The notes under the pieces are model-generated. The model was not told the origin of the DNA. It was given only the letters and a program-made list of their open reading frames with translations, and did no database searches. Below, piece by piece: positions 23,860-32,693 of a DNA stretch of 64,000 nt. The stretch comes from DATCDE01 sp038252405. Lineage in GTDB: Bacteria > Actinomycetota > Actinomycetes > Prado026. Position 1 is the stretch's first letter. The number at the start of each line of letters is the position of its first letter. The position numbers and the translations under genes were made by a program. The stretch spans positions 31,486 through 95,485 of the forward strand of contig JBBSAJ010000007.1 in the NCBI GenBank assembly GCA_038252405.1, given 5' to 3'.

Positions 23860-25360
23860 GCGTGCGCAGCAGGTCAGCGGCCGTCGGGCTGGCGTCGAGC
23901 AGCGCGCCCACGTGGGCCCGACTGCCGCGCAGCGGCTCCAGCGTGGGTACCCGCTGCAGTGAGTTGACGCCGGGCAGGTCGAAGATGACCGAGTCCCAGG
24001 ACGCGGCCGCGACATCGCCCGGATAGCGGCGCAGGCACTCCCCGCGGAAGTAGGCCCGGGTGTCCTCAGGAGCCCGGTCCACGGCTGCCAGCACCGATTC
24101 CTCGGGGTGCAGCCGTTGCATGCGCCCGCGGGCGAGCAGCCGGTGGTGCAGTCCCTTGTCCGGGCGCACGTCGCTGTACTGCAGGTCCACGGCCTGCAGC
24201 CGGGCGCTGTCCCAGCCCAGTCCGTCGCGGTCGCGGTAGGCCTCGAGCAGCTGCAGCTTGGCCACCCAGTCCAGCTCGGTGGCCAGCGTGGACGGGTCGG
24301 TGGCCAGCCGGGTGAGCACCGACTCCCACCGCTCCAGGACGTCGACGGTGTCGTCGTCGGCGTCGGCGCCGTACCGGTCCTCGATGTACTTGCGGGCCTG
24401 GTCGAGGTACTCCAGCTGCAGCTGGAGGCCGGTCAGCTTCCGGCCGTCGCGCAGGGTCACCGGGTGACGCAGGGTCGGGTCGTGCGAGACGGCGTGCAGC
24501 TCGGCCACCGGGCGGGCCGGGGTCAGGTCCACGCCGTCCAGCCAGCGGTCCTCGATCATGGACAGCACCAGCGCGGTGGTGCCCAGCTTGAGGTAGGTGG
24601 ACACCTCGGACAGGTTCGCGTCGCCGATGATCACGTGCAGGCGGCGGTACTTGTCGGCGTCGGCGTGCGGCTCGTCGCGGGTGTTGATGATCGGCCGCTT
24701 GAGCGTGGTCTCCAGGCCGACCTCCACCTCGAAGTAGTCGGCCCGCTGGCTGAGCTGGAACCCGTGCTCGGCGCCGTCCTGGCCGATCCCGACCCGGCCC
24801 GAGCCGCAGACCACCTGGCGGGACACGAAGAACGGGGTCAGGTGCCGGACGATCTCCGGGAACGGGGTCTGCCGGGACATCAGGTAGTTCTCGTGCGTGC
24901 CGTAGGAGGCGCCCTTGTTGTCCGTGTTGTTCTTGTACAGGACCAGCTGCTGGCCGCCGGGCAGTTGGGCGGCCAGGGTGGCAGCCCTGGCCATGATGAC
25001 CTCGCCGGCCTTGTCCCAGCGGACGGCGTCGCGCGGGTTGGTCACCTCGGGCGAGGAGTACTCGGGGTGGGCGTGGTCGACGTACAGCCGGGCCCCGTTG
25101 GTGAGGATGACGTTGGCCAGGCCGAGGTCCTCGTCGGTCAGCTGGCTGGCGTCGGCGGCCTCGCGGGCCAGGTCGAACCCGCGCGCGTCGCGCAGCGGGT
25201 TCTCCTCCTCGAAGTCCCAGCGGGCCCGACGGGTCCGGCCGGCGTCCAGCGCGTAGGCGTTGACGACCTGCGACGAGGTGAGCATCGGGTTGGCCCCGCT
25301 CTGCCCCGGCGCCGAGATGCCGTACTCGGTCTCGATCCCCATGACCCGACGCACTGTCAT
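23837..25360 (-). CDS. dop: Deamidase/depupylase Dop
   Basis: A 507-residue PafA paralogue that converts the C-terminal Gln of Pup to Glu and removes Pup from conjugates. The metal/ATP motif GIETEYG carries Glu10, and NGARLYVDHAHPEY places the catalytic Asp at 95. The Dop-specific loop of about 40 residues (roughly 41-80) is present, distinguishing it from PafA. NNTDNKGASYGTHENYL and INTRDEPHAD follow. The start ATG lies 34 bases downstream of the mpa stop. The end overlaps the convergent ferredoxin gene. Confidence 0.95.
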   Translation of the reverse strand: MTVRRVMGIETEYGISAPGQSGANPMLTSSQVVNAYALDAGRTRRARWDFEEENPLRDARGFDLAREAADASQLTDEDLGLANVILTNGARLYVDHAHPEYSSPEVTNPRDAVRWDKAGEVIMARAATLAAQLPGGQQLVLYKNNTDNKGASYGTHENYLMSRQTPFPEIVRHLTPFFVSRQVVCGSGRVGIGQDGAEHGFQLSQRADYFEVEVGLETTLKRPIINTRDEPHADADKYRRLHVIIGDANLSEVSTYLKLGTTALVLSMIEDRWLDGVDLTPARPVAELHAVSHDPTLRHPVTLRDGRKLTGLQLQLEYLDQARKYIEDRYGADADDDTVDVLERWESVLTRLATDPSTLATELDWVAKLQLLEAYRDRDGLGWDSARLQAVDLQYSDVRPDKGLHHRLLARGRMQRLHPEESVLAAVDRAPEDTRAYFRGECLRRYPGDVAAASWDSVIFDLPGVNSLQRVPTLEPLRGSRAHVGALLDASPTAADLLRTLTGSGSG

Positions 25361-25394
25361 GACCCGAGGGTAGGCCGCGGCCGACCGATGGGCG

Positions 25395-27062
25395 TCAGAG
25401 GTACTGGCCGGTGTTGGCCACGGTGTCGATGGAGCGGCCGGCCTCGGGTCCCTTCTTGCCCTGGACGAGGGTGCGGATGAAGACGATCCGCTCGCCCTTC
25501 TTGCCCGAGATGCGGGCCCAGTCGTCCGGGTTGGTGGTGTTCGGCAGGTCCTCGTTCTCCTTGAACTCGTCGATGCAGGCCTCGAGCAGGTGCTGGACCC
25601 GGATGCCCCGCTGGTTGCGGTCCAGGAAGTCCTTGATCGCCATCTTCTTGGCCCGCATGACGATGTTCTCGATCATGGCGCCGGAGTTGAAGTCCTTGAA
25701 GTAGAGGGTCTCCTTGTCGCCCCCGGCGTACGTGACCTCGAGGAACTGGTTCTCCTCCGCCTCGTCGTAGATCTTCTCGATCGCGCGCTGGATCATCCCG
25801 GCCACCGTGGCGTCCCGCGACCCCTCGTGCTCGGCCAGGTCGTCGGCGTGCAGCGGCAGCTCCGGGGTCAGGTACTTGCTGAAGATGTCCCGGGCCGCCT
25901 CGGCGTCCGGCCGCTCGATCTTGATCTTCACATCCAGCCGGCCGGGCCGCAGGATGGCCGGGTCGATCATGTCTTCGCGGTTGGACGCGCCGATGACGAT
26001 GACGTTCTCTAGGCTCTCCACGCCGTCGATCTCGGACAGCAGCTGGGGCACGATGGTGTTCTCGACGTCGGAGGACACCCCCGAGCCGCGGGTCCGGAAC
26101 AGCGAGTCCATCTCGTCGAAGAAGACGATGACCGGCGTGCCCTCGCTGGCCTTCTCCCTGGCCCGCTGGAAGACCAGCCGGATGTGCCGCTCGGTCTCCC
26201 CTACGTACTTGTTCAGCAGCTCGGGGCCCTTGATGTTGAGGAAGTACGACTTGCCCTCGGCCCGGCCGGTGCGCTCGGCGACCTTCTTGGCCAGCGAGTT
26301 GGCGACCGCCTTGGCGATCAGCGTCTTGCCGCAGCCGGGCGGCCCGTACAGCAGGATGCCCTTGGGTGGGCGCAGCTGGTGCTCCCGGAACAGGTCCGGG
26401 TGCAGGTAGGGCAGCTCGACGGCGTCCCGGATGGCCTCGATCTGCTCGGCCAGCCCACCGATGCCGCTGTAGTCGATGTCCGGGACCTCTTCCAGGACGA
26501 GCTCCTCGACCTCGGACTTCGGCACCCGCTCGTACACGTACCCCGACCGCGGCTCCAGCAGCAGCGAGTCGCCGGCCCGCAGCGGCTGGTCGGCGAGGGT
26601 GTCGGCCAGCTGGACGACACGCTCCTCGTCGGCCCGCCCGATGACCAGCGCCCGCTCGCCGTCCGGGAGCAGCTCCTTGAGCATGACGACCTCGCCGAGC
26701 TTCTCGAACTCCATCGCCCGGACGACGTTCATGGCCTCGTTGAGCATGAGCTCCTGGCCGCGGCGTAACGCCGCGGCGTCGACCTCGGGGCTCACGGCGA
26801 CCCGCAGCTTGCGCCCGCCGGTGAAGATGTCGAGGGTGCCGTCGTCGTGCCGGGCGAGGAACACCCCGAACCCGGACGGCGGCTGGGCCAGCCGGTCGAT
26901 CTCCTCCTTGAGGGCGACCATCTGGTCGCGCGCTTCGCGCCGGGTGGCGGCCAGCCGCTGGTTCTGGGCGCCGGCCTGCGCGAGCTCGGTCTCGCGTGCG
27001 GTCAGTCGCTCTTCCAGGGCGCGCAGTCGCGAGGCCCGAGCGTCATCGTCGTAGGTCGACAT
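25395..27062 (-). CDS. mpa: Proteasome-associated ATPase (Mpa/ARC)
   Basis: A 555-residue AAA+ unfoldase. It has an N-terminal coiled coil (about 8-60) that captures Pup, two OB folds (about 65-190), and one AAA module with Walker A GPPGCGKT at 240-247, Walker B VIVFFDEMDS and the sensor/arginine-finger region ASNREDMIDPAILRPGR. The C-terminus QYL is the gate-opening tail for PrcA. ATG at 27062 (MSTYDDDARASRL) was chosen over the open frame running 51 codons upstream. It is followed by dop. Confidence 0.95.
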   Translation of the reverse strand: MSTYDDDARASRLRALEERLTARETELAQAGAQNQRLAATRREARDQMVALKEEIDRLAQPPSGFGVFLARHDDGTLDIFTGGRKLRVAVSPEVDAAALRRGQELMLNEAMNVVRAMEFEKLGEVVMLKELLPDGERALVIGRADEERVVQLADTLADQPLRAGDSLLLEPRSGYVYERVPKSEVEELVLEEVPDIDYSGIGGLAEQIEAIRDAVELPYLHPDLFREHQLRPPKGILLYGPPGCGKTLIAKAVANSLAKKVAERTGRAEGKSYFLNIKGPELLNKYVGETERHIRLVFQRAREKASEGTPVIVFFDEMDSLFRTRGSGVSSDVENTIVPQLLSEIDGVESLENVIVIGASNREDMIDPAILRPGRLDVKIKIERPDAEAARDIFSKYLTPELPLHADDLAEHEGSRDATVAGMIQRAIEKIYDEAEENQFLEVTYAGGDKETLYFKDFNSGAMIENIVMRAKKMAIKDFLDRNQRGIRVQHLLEACIDEFKENEDLPNTTNPDDWARISGKKGERIVFIRTLVQGKKGPEAGRSIDTVANTGQYL

Positions 27063-27296
27063 CGTGCTCACCTCCCGCCGTTGCGGTCGGTTCGACCCTA
27101 TCGGGCTTCCACCCGGTCGATCGCCGCTCCGGCCAGCATGTCGTGCGCTTCGATCCTGTCGCATGGCGGTCGGGTAACGGCCAGGTGTCAGTCGTCGACC
27201 GCACCGTCCCAGCATGGTCCTTGGCGGCTTTCATCGGCAGGTGTCCTGGCAGACCAAAGCGCGAGCAGTCGATCCCAGGGTCCAGAGCGAGCCGGA
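27063..27296. other. Intergenic region upstream of mpa
   Basis: 234 bases hold the mpa promoter and the 3' side of the CPBP gene. The mpa ribosome-binding site (GGGAGG) lies within the first 15 bases. A pair of similar blocks (GGTCGATCG near 27116 and TTCGATCCTGTCGCATGG near 27151) may be regulatory, but no clear palindrome was found and no small gene is supported. Confidence 0.3.
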
Positions 27297-28055
27297 TCAG
27301 CCGGCGAGCCGCCAGGCGACCAGACCGAACAGCACGCCCAGCGCGTTGGTCGCCCAGTGCATGCCGGCGCTGGCCAGCAGGTGGCCGCTGCGGCGCCTCA
27401 GCTCACCGGCGACCACCCCGCCCAGCGCGGTGAAGGCCACGGTGCCCGCGACGACCAGCAGGGTCGCCGATGCGCCCGCACCCCGGACGGCGTCCGACAT
27501 GCCCTGGTTGGCCGAGGCGAGGTGCAGCGACGGGAGGATGTGCCACAGGCCGAACAGCGCCGACGTGGTGACCAGCACGCGCCACGTCGTCATGTGCCGT
27601 CCGAGCATCCCCCACAGCACGGACCGGAAGGCGATCTCCTCCACCAGGACCGTGCCGAGCGGGATGACCACGAACGCGGACATCAGGGCGCCCGGGACGG
27701 CGAGGTGGTACCGCGCGTCCAGGAAGGCCGTCCGGGTCTGCGGCAGCAGCACCCCGACCAGGTAGGCGGCGCCCACGATGCTGACGGCAGTCAGGGCCCA
27801 GCGGACCCCCGAGCCGACCCGGTCCAGGCCCAACCCCAGCTGCGACCAGCTCAGGCCGGTCCGGCGGGCGAAGCCGACGAGCGCGACGGCGACGAGCGGA
27901 CCGAGCCACAGCGAGCCCCACCCCAGGTGAACCGCGACGTTCACCCCGAGCATCACCAGCAGCACGGCCACGGTGGCGGCCGCTGCCGGCACGCGACGAA
28001 GAGTGGGCGTGGGCTGCGCGAGGGGACGCTCGAGCTCAGCCAGCACCTTGCCCAT
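27297..28055 (-). CDS. CPBP/CAAX-type intramembrane protease
   Basis: A 252-residue polytopic membrane protein of the CPBP (Abi) family of glutamic intramembrane proteases. The three family motifs are present: VEEIAFRSVLWG (EExxxR), FGLWHILPS and HWATNALG. There are about seven hydrophobic segments. ATG at 28055 (MGKVLAELERPL) was preferred to the earlier frame opening. It sits between mpa and the exported-protein gene on the same strand. The substrate is unknown; relatives process membrane peptides or act in bacteriocin immunity. Confidence 0.85.
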   Translation of the reverse strand: MGKVLAELERPLAQPTPTLRRVPAAAATVAVLLVMLGVNVAVHLGWGSLWLGPLVAVALVGFARRTGLSWSQLGLGLDRVGSGVRWALTAVSIVGAAYLVGVLLPQTRTAFLDARYHLAVPGALMSAFVVIPLGTVLVEEIAFRSVLWGMLGRHMTTWRVLVTTSALFGLWHILPSLHLASANQGMSDAVRGAGASATLLVVAGTVAFTALGGVVAGELRRRSGHLLASAGMHWATNALGVLFGLVAWRLAG

Positions 28056-28141
28056 TGTGCCGGACCCCCCAGCGGCGGGACCAATCGTCGGCGTGGCTGG
28101 ACCGCTCCGGACGGCCGCAGCGGTCCGCGCTGCGCCGACGG

Positions 28142-28684
28142 TTAGCCGGCCGGCGTGAACCGGCCGGCTGAGGCCACCGTCCAGCTGCGCGCATAGGGCC
28201 GGTCGGGGCAGCACAGCGGCACCTTGTGCGAGGAGTAGGTCCGGCCCTGCACGCGCAGCACGTCCCGCTGCACGCTCACCCCGCTGACCATGACCTCCTG
28301 GGCCGGGTCCACGAGCACCGAGTGCACCCTGGGGCCGGCCGGCGAGGGCAGCACGGCGTACACCCCGGACGGCGGGTTCCCGGCCGGCGCGTCGCAGTGG
28401 CCGGTGACGACCGCCCCGGACGCCGCCCCGGCGCCCAGCGGTACCTCGCTGTCGATCACCACGCCCACGTCGGCGGGGCAGTCCAGGTCCTTGCGCAGCT
28501 GGTCGACGGGCACCGCGATCAGCCCGCTGGCCCGCTCACCGGCGACGGTCCCGCCGGTGCTCCCCCTCGCAGCGTCGGCGACCGGGCCCGGGTGGAAGAA
28601 GCCGATCAGGCCGATGGCGGCGGCCGCCGCGACCGTGGCGACGGCAGCGGCCAGGGGGACGGTGCGGCGGCGACCAGTGCTCAT
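28142..28684 (-). CDS. Anchored or secreted protein, unknown function
   Basis: A 180-residue protein with an N-terminal positively charged start (STGRRRTVPL) and a hydrophobic helix (about 10-32), then an extracytoplasmic domain with four cysteines (LDCPADV, TGHCDAP and PLCCPDRP) that could form disulfides. ATG at 28684 was chosen as it gives a normal signal/anchor. It belongs to the minus-strand run trmI - this gene - CPBP - mpa. No known domain was recognised. Confidence 0.7.
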   Translation of the reverse strand: MSTGRRRTVPLAAAVATVAAAAAIGLIGFFHPGPVADAARGSTGGTVAGERASGLIAVPVDQLRKDLDCPADVGVVIDSEVPLGAGAASGAVVTGHCDAPAGNPPSGVYAVLPSPAGPRVHSVLVDPAQEVMVSGVSVQRDVLRVQGRTYSSHKVPLCCPDRPYARSWTVASAGRFTPAG

Positions 28685-28783
28685 GGGACCAATCGGGCGT
28701 ACGGGAGAAATCCGGCATGCCGACGGTACCCGCCCCGCGCGCACGTCCGAAGCCACCGGCGTGCCGTCCGGGCGTGTCGGGCG

Positions 28784-29686
28784 CTACTCCTGCGCCTGGG
28801 CCGCGGCCGTTGCGGCTGCCTGGGCCGCCGCCTTGGCCGGACGCCGGCGGACGGCGGGCGGTGTCACGCCGTCGGCCAGCCGCCGGGTCTGCACCAGGAA
28901 GCCGGTGTGCCCGATCATCCGGTGGTCCGGCCGCACGGCCAGCCCCTCCACGTGCCAGGTGCGCACGAGCGACTCCCAGGACGCCGGCTCGGTGAACCGG
29001 CCGTCGGCCCGCAGCGCCTCCACGAGGGTCGACAGCTGGGTCACGGTGGCGACATAGCCGATGAGTACGCCGCCGGGGACCAGTGCGGTCGCCACGGCGT
29101 CCAGGCACTCCCAGGGTGCGAGCATGTCGAGCACCGCCCGGTCGACCTCCCGGTCAGCGAGGACGTCCTGCAGGTCCCCCACCGTGAGCGTCCAGGCCGG
29201 GTGCGGCTGGCCGAAGAACGTCTCCACGTTGCGGCGCGCGATCGCCGCGAAGTCCTCGCGCCGCTCGTAGGAGGACACCAGGCCGGTGTCCCCCACGGCG
29301 CGCAGCAGCGCGCAGGTCAGCGCTCCGGAGCCGACCCCAGCCTCGACCACCCGCGCGCCGGGGAACACGTCGGCCAGGGTGACGATCTGGGCGGCGTCCT
29401 TGGGGTAGACCACCGCCGCCCCGCGCGGCATGGCCAGCACGAAGTCGGCGTACAGCGGCCGCAGCGCCAGGTACTCCACCCCGCCGGTGGACCGGACCAC
29501 GGTGGCGGACGGCGCCCCGATGAGCTCGTCGTGCGCGATTGCGCCCTTGTGGGTGTGGAACTCCCGGCCCGGCTCGAGCACGACGGTGTGCTTGCGGCCC
29601 TTCGGGTCGGTCAGCTGGACCCGGTCCCCGGCCTGGAACGGTCCGCGCTGCGCGGCTCCGGTGGGCACCGGGGTGGGCTCGGTCAC
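28784..29686 (-). CDS. trmI: tRNA (adenine-58-N1)-methyltransferase TrmI
   Basis: A 300-residue SAM-dependent enzyme that makes m1A58 in the T-loop of tRNAs. An N-terminal beta-barrel domain (FQAGDRVQLTDPKGRKH) is followed by the Rossmann fold with SAM loop VVEAGVGSGALTCALL and the catalytic region LDMLAPWECLD. The start is given as GTG at 29686: a TAGCCT hexamer eight bases upstream suggests a leaderless transcript. A TTG three codons earlier (29695) with GGAGG upstream is the alternative. The position next to the mpa region is conserved in actinobacteria. Confidence 0.92.
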   Translation of the reverse strand: MTEPTPVPTGAAQRGPFQAGDRVQLTDPKGRKHTVVLEPGREFHTHKGAIAHDELIGAPSATVVRSTGGVEYLALRPLYADFVLAMPRGAAVVYPKDAAQIVTLADVFPGARVVEAGVGSGALTCALLRAVGDTGLVSSYERREDFAAIARRNVETFFGQPHPAWTLTVGDLQDVLADREVDRAVLDMLAPWECLDAVATALVPGGVLIGYVATVTQLSTLVEALRADGRFTEPASWESLVRTWHVEGLAVRPDHRMIGHTGFLVQTRRLADGVTPPAVRRRPAKAAAQAAATAAAQAQE

Positions 29687-29694
29687 GGGCGCCA

Positions 29695-29700
29695 AGGCTA
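29695..29700 (-). promoter_or_regulatory. Probable -10 element for leaderless trmI transcript
   Basis: TAGCCT on the minus strand, eight bases before the GTG. The same arrangement is seen before the aldo/keto reductase gene at 47.3 kb. Confidence 0.45.
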
Positions 29701-29730
29701 CCGACCTCCGGCCGCCGTCCCGACCAGCGG

Positions 29731-30879
29731 CTAGACCCCGCTGAACGCGCGCTGCACGTCGGCGGCGGACAGCACGCCCTGGACCCGGCCGTCCGGGTCC
29801 TGCACGAGGTACTCGGTGGCGGGGGTCTGCTGCAGCGCGGTGATCATGGCTTCCCCGCTCAGGTCGGTCCGCAGCACCAGGCCCGGCTCGAGTCGGCGGG
29901 CCACCGTCCCGACGTTCACCCAGGGTCGTCGCTCCTCAGGGGTCGCCGCGACCGCCGCCTCGCTGACCAGGCCCGTGGGCCGCTGCTCGCTGTCGGTCAC
30001 GACGAGAGCGCCCGCCCCGGACTCCGAGAGCTGGCGCAGCGCCTCCGCGAGCGGCACGTCGGCGGTCACCGGGAGTGCGGAGCGCACCAGCCCCCGCACG
30101 GTGAGCGCGGGCAGCCGGGCCCTGACCTTGGCCGCCCGCAGCGACTGCGTGGACCCGGTCCACAGGAACACCGCGATCACCACGGCCCAGACCATGAAGA
30201 ACGTGTCCGGCGCGGTGCCGGACAGCCAGGCCAGCAGGAACGGCAGCAGGGCCGTGAGCAGCGCCACCACGCGACCGGCCCAGCTGGCCACGATGCTGCC
30301 GGTGAGCTCGCGGCCGGAGATCTTCCAGACGACGGCGGCCAGCATGCTGCCGCCGTCCAGGGGCAGGCCGGGCAGCAGGTTGTACACCCCGACGAAGAGG
30401 TTGGCCGCGGTCAGCTGGAACAGCAGCAGGTGGACCAGCTGCCCCGACGAGGTCAGGGTCAGCCCGGCCATCCCGAGCCCGGCCAGCACCAAGGTGGCGG
30501 CTGGTCCGGCCCCCGAGATGGCGAAGTCCCGGCCGGGGGTCGGGGCCTTGCGGTCCAGCGCCGTGACGCCGCCCAGCATGTACAGCGTGATCGAGCTGAC
30601 CGGCAGGCCGAACGCCCTGGCCACCGCCGCGTGGGCCACCTCGTGGATGAGGATGGACAGGTAGAGCAGTGCGGCGAACATGATCGCGACCAGGTACTTG
30701 GTCGACCCGATGCTCGGGTCGTAGTTCTGGATGCTGGGCAGGAACGCCAACGCCAGCAGCCCGGCGGTGACGAACAGCGACACGTTCGCGTAGATGGGGA
30801 TGCCCAGGAAGGACCCCACCTTGACGCCCTGGGCCCGCTGCGGCGTGCGCGGTGTCCCGCTCCCGCCGTCGCTGCTCAT
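29731..30879 (-). CDS. Site-2 protease family protein (M50) with two CBS domains
   Basis: A 382-residue membrane metalloprotease. HEVAH in LIHEVAHAAVARAFG supplies two zinc ligands, and LPGLPLDGGSML supplies the distal Asp. About six hydrophobic segments precede a C-terminal pair of CBS domains (about 255-382) that may sense adenosine nucleotides. This is the actinobacterial Rv2625c/Rip3-like type. It would cleave membrane-bound regulators. ATG at 30879 faces the RecB-like gene across 48 bases. Confidence 0.88.
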   Translation of the reverse strand: MSSDGGSGTPRTPQRAQGVKVGSFLGIPIYANVSLFVTAGLLALAFLPSIQNYDPSIGSTKYLVAIMFAALLYLSILIHEVAHAAVARAFGLPVSSITLYMLGGVTALDRKAPTPGRDFAISGAGPAATLVLAGLGMAGLTLTSSGQLVHLLLFQLTAANLFVGVYNLLPGLPLDGGSMLAAVVWKISGRELTGSIVASWAGRVVALLTALLPFLLAWLSGTAPDTFFMVWAVVIAVFLWTGSTQSLRAAKVRARLPALTVRGLVRSALPVTADVPLAEALRQLSESGAGALVVTDSEQRPTGLVSEAAVAATPEERRPWVNVGTVARRLEPGLVLRTDLSGEAMITALQQTPATEYLVQDPDGRVQGVLSAADVQRAFSGV

Positions 30880-30915
30880 CTCTTGATGTTAGTCGGACCT
30901 GTCGGTGGGGTCGCC

Positions 30916-30921
30916 TACGCT
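30916..30921 (+). promoter_or_regulatory. Probable -10 element for leaderless RecB-like transcript
   Basis: TACGCT lies six bases before the ATG at 30928, too close for a leader or ribosome-binding site, which suggests transcription starts at the initiation codon. Confidence 0.45.
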
Positions 30922-30927
30922 CGCCGC

Positions 30928-31815
30928 ATGACCTCGACCGACGTCCTGGGGCTGGCCCCGGTCGCACTGTCCCCGTCCCGGACGGCGGACTTCCTGACCT
31001 GCCCCCTGCTCTACCGGTTCCGGGTGGTCGACCGGTTGCCGGAGCCGGCGAGCGTGGCGGCCACCCGCGGCACCGTGGTGCACGCCGTTCTGGAGCGGCT
31101 GTTCGACCTGCCCGCGGTGGAGCGCACCCTCGAGCAGGCCAGCGCCCTTCTCGGTCCGCAGTGGCGGCGGCTGCTCGAGTCCGAGCCCGAGCTCGGCGCG
31201 CTGTTCGACGGCGCCGACGCGGACGCGGACGCCGCGCTGGCCGAGTTCCTGGCCGGCGCCGAGCGGCTGCTGGGCAGCTACTTCGAGCTGGAGGACCCGA
31301 GCCGGCTGGAGCCCGCCGACCGCGAGCTGTACGTCGAGGCGACGCTGCCGTCGGGGCTGACCCTGCGCGGCTACGTGGACCGGCTCGACGTCGCGCCGAG
31401 CGGTGACCTGCGGGTGGTCGACTACAAGACCGGGAAGGCCCCGAAGGCCGGCTTCGAGGCCAAGGCGCTGTTCCAGATGCGCTTCTACGCGCTGGTGCTG
31501 TGGCGCACCCGCGGGGTGGTGCCGCGGCTGCTGCAGCTGCTGTACCTGGGCAGCGGCGAGGTGCTGCGCTACCAGCCGGATGAAGCCGACCTGCTGGCCA
31601 CCGAGCGCAAGGTGCACGCGGTGTGGGCCGCCATCAGCAAGGCGGCCGAGACCGGCGACTGGCGACCCAGCCCGTCCCGGCTGTGCGACTGGTGCGCCCA
31701 CCAGGCCCTGTGCCCGGAGTTCGGGGGCACCCCGCCGCCGCTGCCGGTGCCGGACACCCCCGCGGACCCCGACGCCGAGCTGCCCTCCCCGCGGACCCCG
31801 GTCGACGAGGTCTGA
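30928..31815 (+). CDS. RecB/Cas4-family PD-(D/E)XK nuclease with Fe-S cysteines
   Basis: A 295-residue nuclease-like protein. The PD-(D/E)XK core is seen in YVDRLDVAPSGDLRVVDYKTGKAP and in the downstream QMRFYALVLW helix. Four cysteines, Cys25 (FLTCPLLYRF) and three near the C-terminus (CDWCAHQALC), match the AddB/Cas4-type 4Fe-4S cluster arrangement. This is the Rv2119-like family near trmI and mpa in actinobacteria. It is probably a DNA-repair exonuclease, but no helicase partner is encoded next to it. The start has a probable leaderless promoter. Confidence 0.85.
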   Translation: MTSTDVLGLAPVALSPSRTADFLTCPLLYRFRVVDRLPEPASVAATRGTVVHAVLERLFDLPAVERTLEQASALLGPQWRRLLESEPELGALFDGADADADAALAEFLAGAERLLGSYFELEDPSRLEPADRELYVEATLPSGLTLRGYVDRLDVAPSGDLRVVDYKTGKAPKAGFEAKALFQMRFYALVLWRTRGVVPRLLQLLYLGSGEVLRYQPDEADLLATERKVHAVWAAISKAAETGDWRPSPSRLCDWCAHQALCPEFGGTPPPLPVPDTPADPDAELPSPRTPVDEV

Positions 31816-31869
31816 CCGGTCAGGGTCCGGTCCGGAACAACCCCGAGGACGGGACCGTCCCATGCCCCC

Positions 31870-31875
31870 TAGGCT
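31870..31875 (+). promoter_or_regulatory. Probable -10 element for the ABC exporter genes
   Basis: TAGGCT followed by seven bases and the GTG at 31883, the leaderless pattern. Confidence 0.4.
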
Positions 31876-31882
31876 CGGCGGC

Positions 31883-32692
31883 GTGAGCGACCAGACGAAG
31901 CAGCCGCAGCCCCTCTCCGCCGCACCCGCCAGCAGTGCGGCCCGGGCGGAGCACCTCAGCAAGGTCTACGGCGAGGGTGACACCCGCGTCGTCGCCCTGG
32001 ACGACGTCAGCGTGTCCCTCGAGCGGTCCCGCTACACCGCGATCATGGGGCCGTCCGGCTCCGGCAAGTCCACCCTCATGCACTGCCTGGCCGGCCTCGA
32101 CTCGGCGTCCAGCGGCCAGGTGTTCATCGGGGACGCCGACCTCACCACGCTGGGCGACGACGACCTGACCAAGCTGCGCCGGGACAAGGTCGGCTTCGTC
32201 TTCCAGAGCTTCAACCTGCTGCCGACCCTCACGGCGCTGGAGAACATCACGCTGCCGATGGACATCGCCGGGAACAAGCCGGACCAGGCATGGCTGGACC
32301 AGGTCATCGACACGGTGAGCCTGCGCGACCGGCTGCGCCACAAGCCCACCCAGCTGTCCGGCGGGCAGCAGCAGCGGGTGGCCGTGGCCCGCGCGCTGGC
32401 CTCCCGGCCGGAGGTCATCTTCGCCGACGAGCCGACCGGGAACCTCGACTCGCACTCCGGCGCCGAGGTGCTCGGCTTCCTGCGCTCCTCGGTCGACAAC
32501 CTCGGCCAGACCGTGGTCATGGTCACGCACGACCCGAACGCGGCCGCCTACGCGGACCGGGTGCTGTTCCTGGCCGACGGCCGGATCGTCGAGGAGATGC
32601 TCGACCCGACCGCCGACCGGGTGCTCGGGCGGATGCGCCGCTTCGACGGCGGCCAGCCGGCCGCCTCGGCGGTCCCCCCGCAGGGGGTCTGA
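31883..32692 (+). CDS. ABC transporter ATP-binding protein (MacB/LolD type)
   Basis: A 269-residue ATPase. Walker A is GPSGSGKST, the Q-loop FVFQSFNLLPTLT, the signature LSGGQQQRVAVARAL, Walker B VIFADEPTGNLD and the H-loop VTHDP. It is the energy-coupling subunit for the permease encoded next (one base between stop and GTG). GTG at 31883 was chosen from the leaderless promoter; an in-frame ATG seven codons earlier (31862) is possible. The substrate is unknown; systems of this class move peptides, lipids or lipoproteins, or transmit mechanical force. Confidence 0.9.
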   Translation: MSDQTKQPQPLSAAPASSAARAEHLSKVYGEGDTRVVALDDVSVSLERSRYTAIMGPSGSGKSTLMHCLAGLDSASSGQVFIGDADLTTLGDDDLTKLRRDKVGFVFQSFNLLPTLTALENITLPMDIAGNKPDQAWLDQVIDTVSLRDRLRHKPTQLSGGQQQRVAVARALASRPEVIFADEPTGNLDSHSGAEVLGFLRSSVDNLGQTVVMVTHDPNAAAYADRVLFLADGRIVEEMLDPTADRVLGRMRRFDGGQPAASAVPPQGV

Positions 32693-32693
32693 G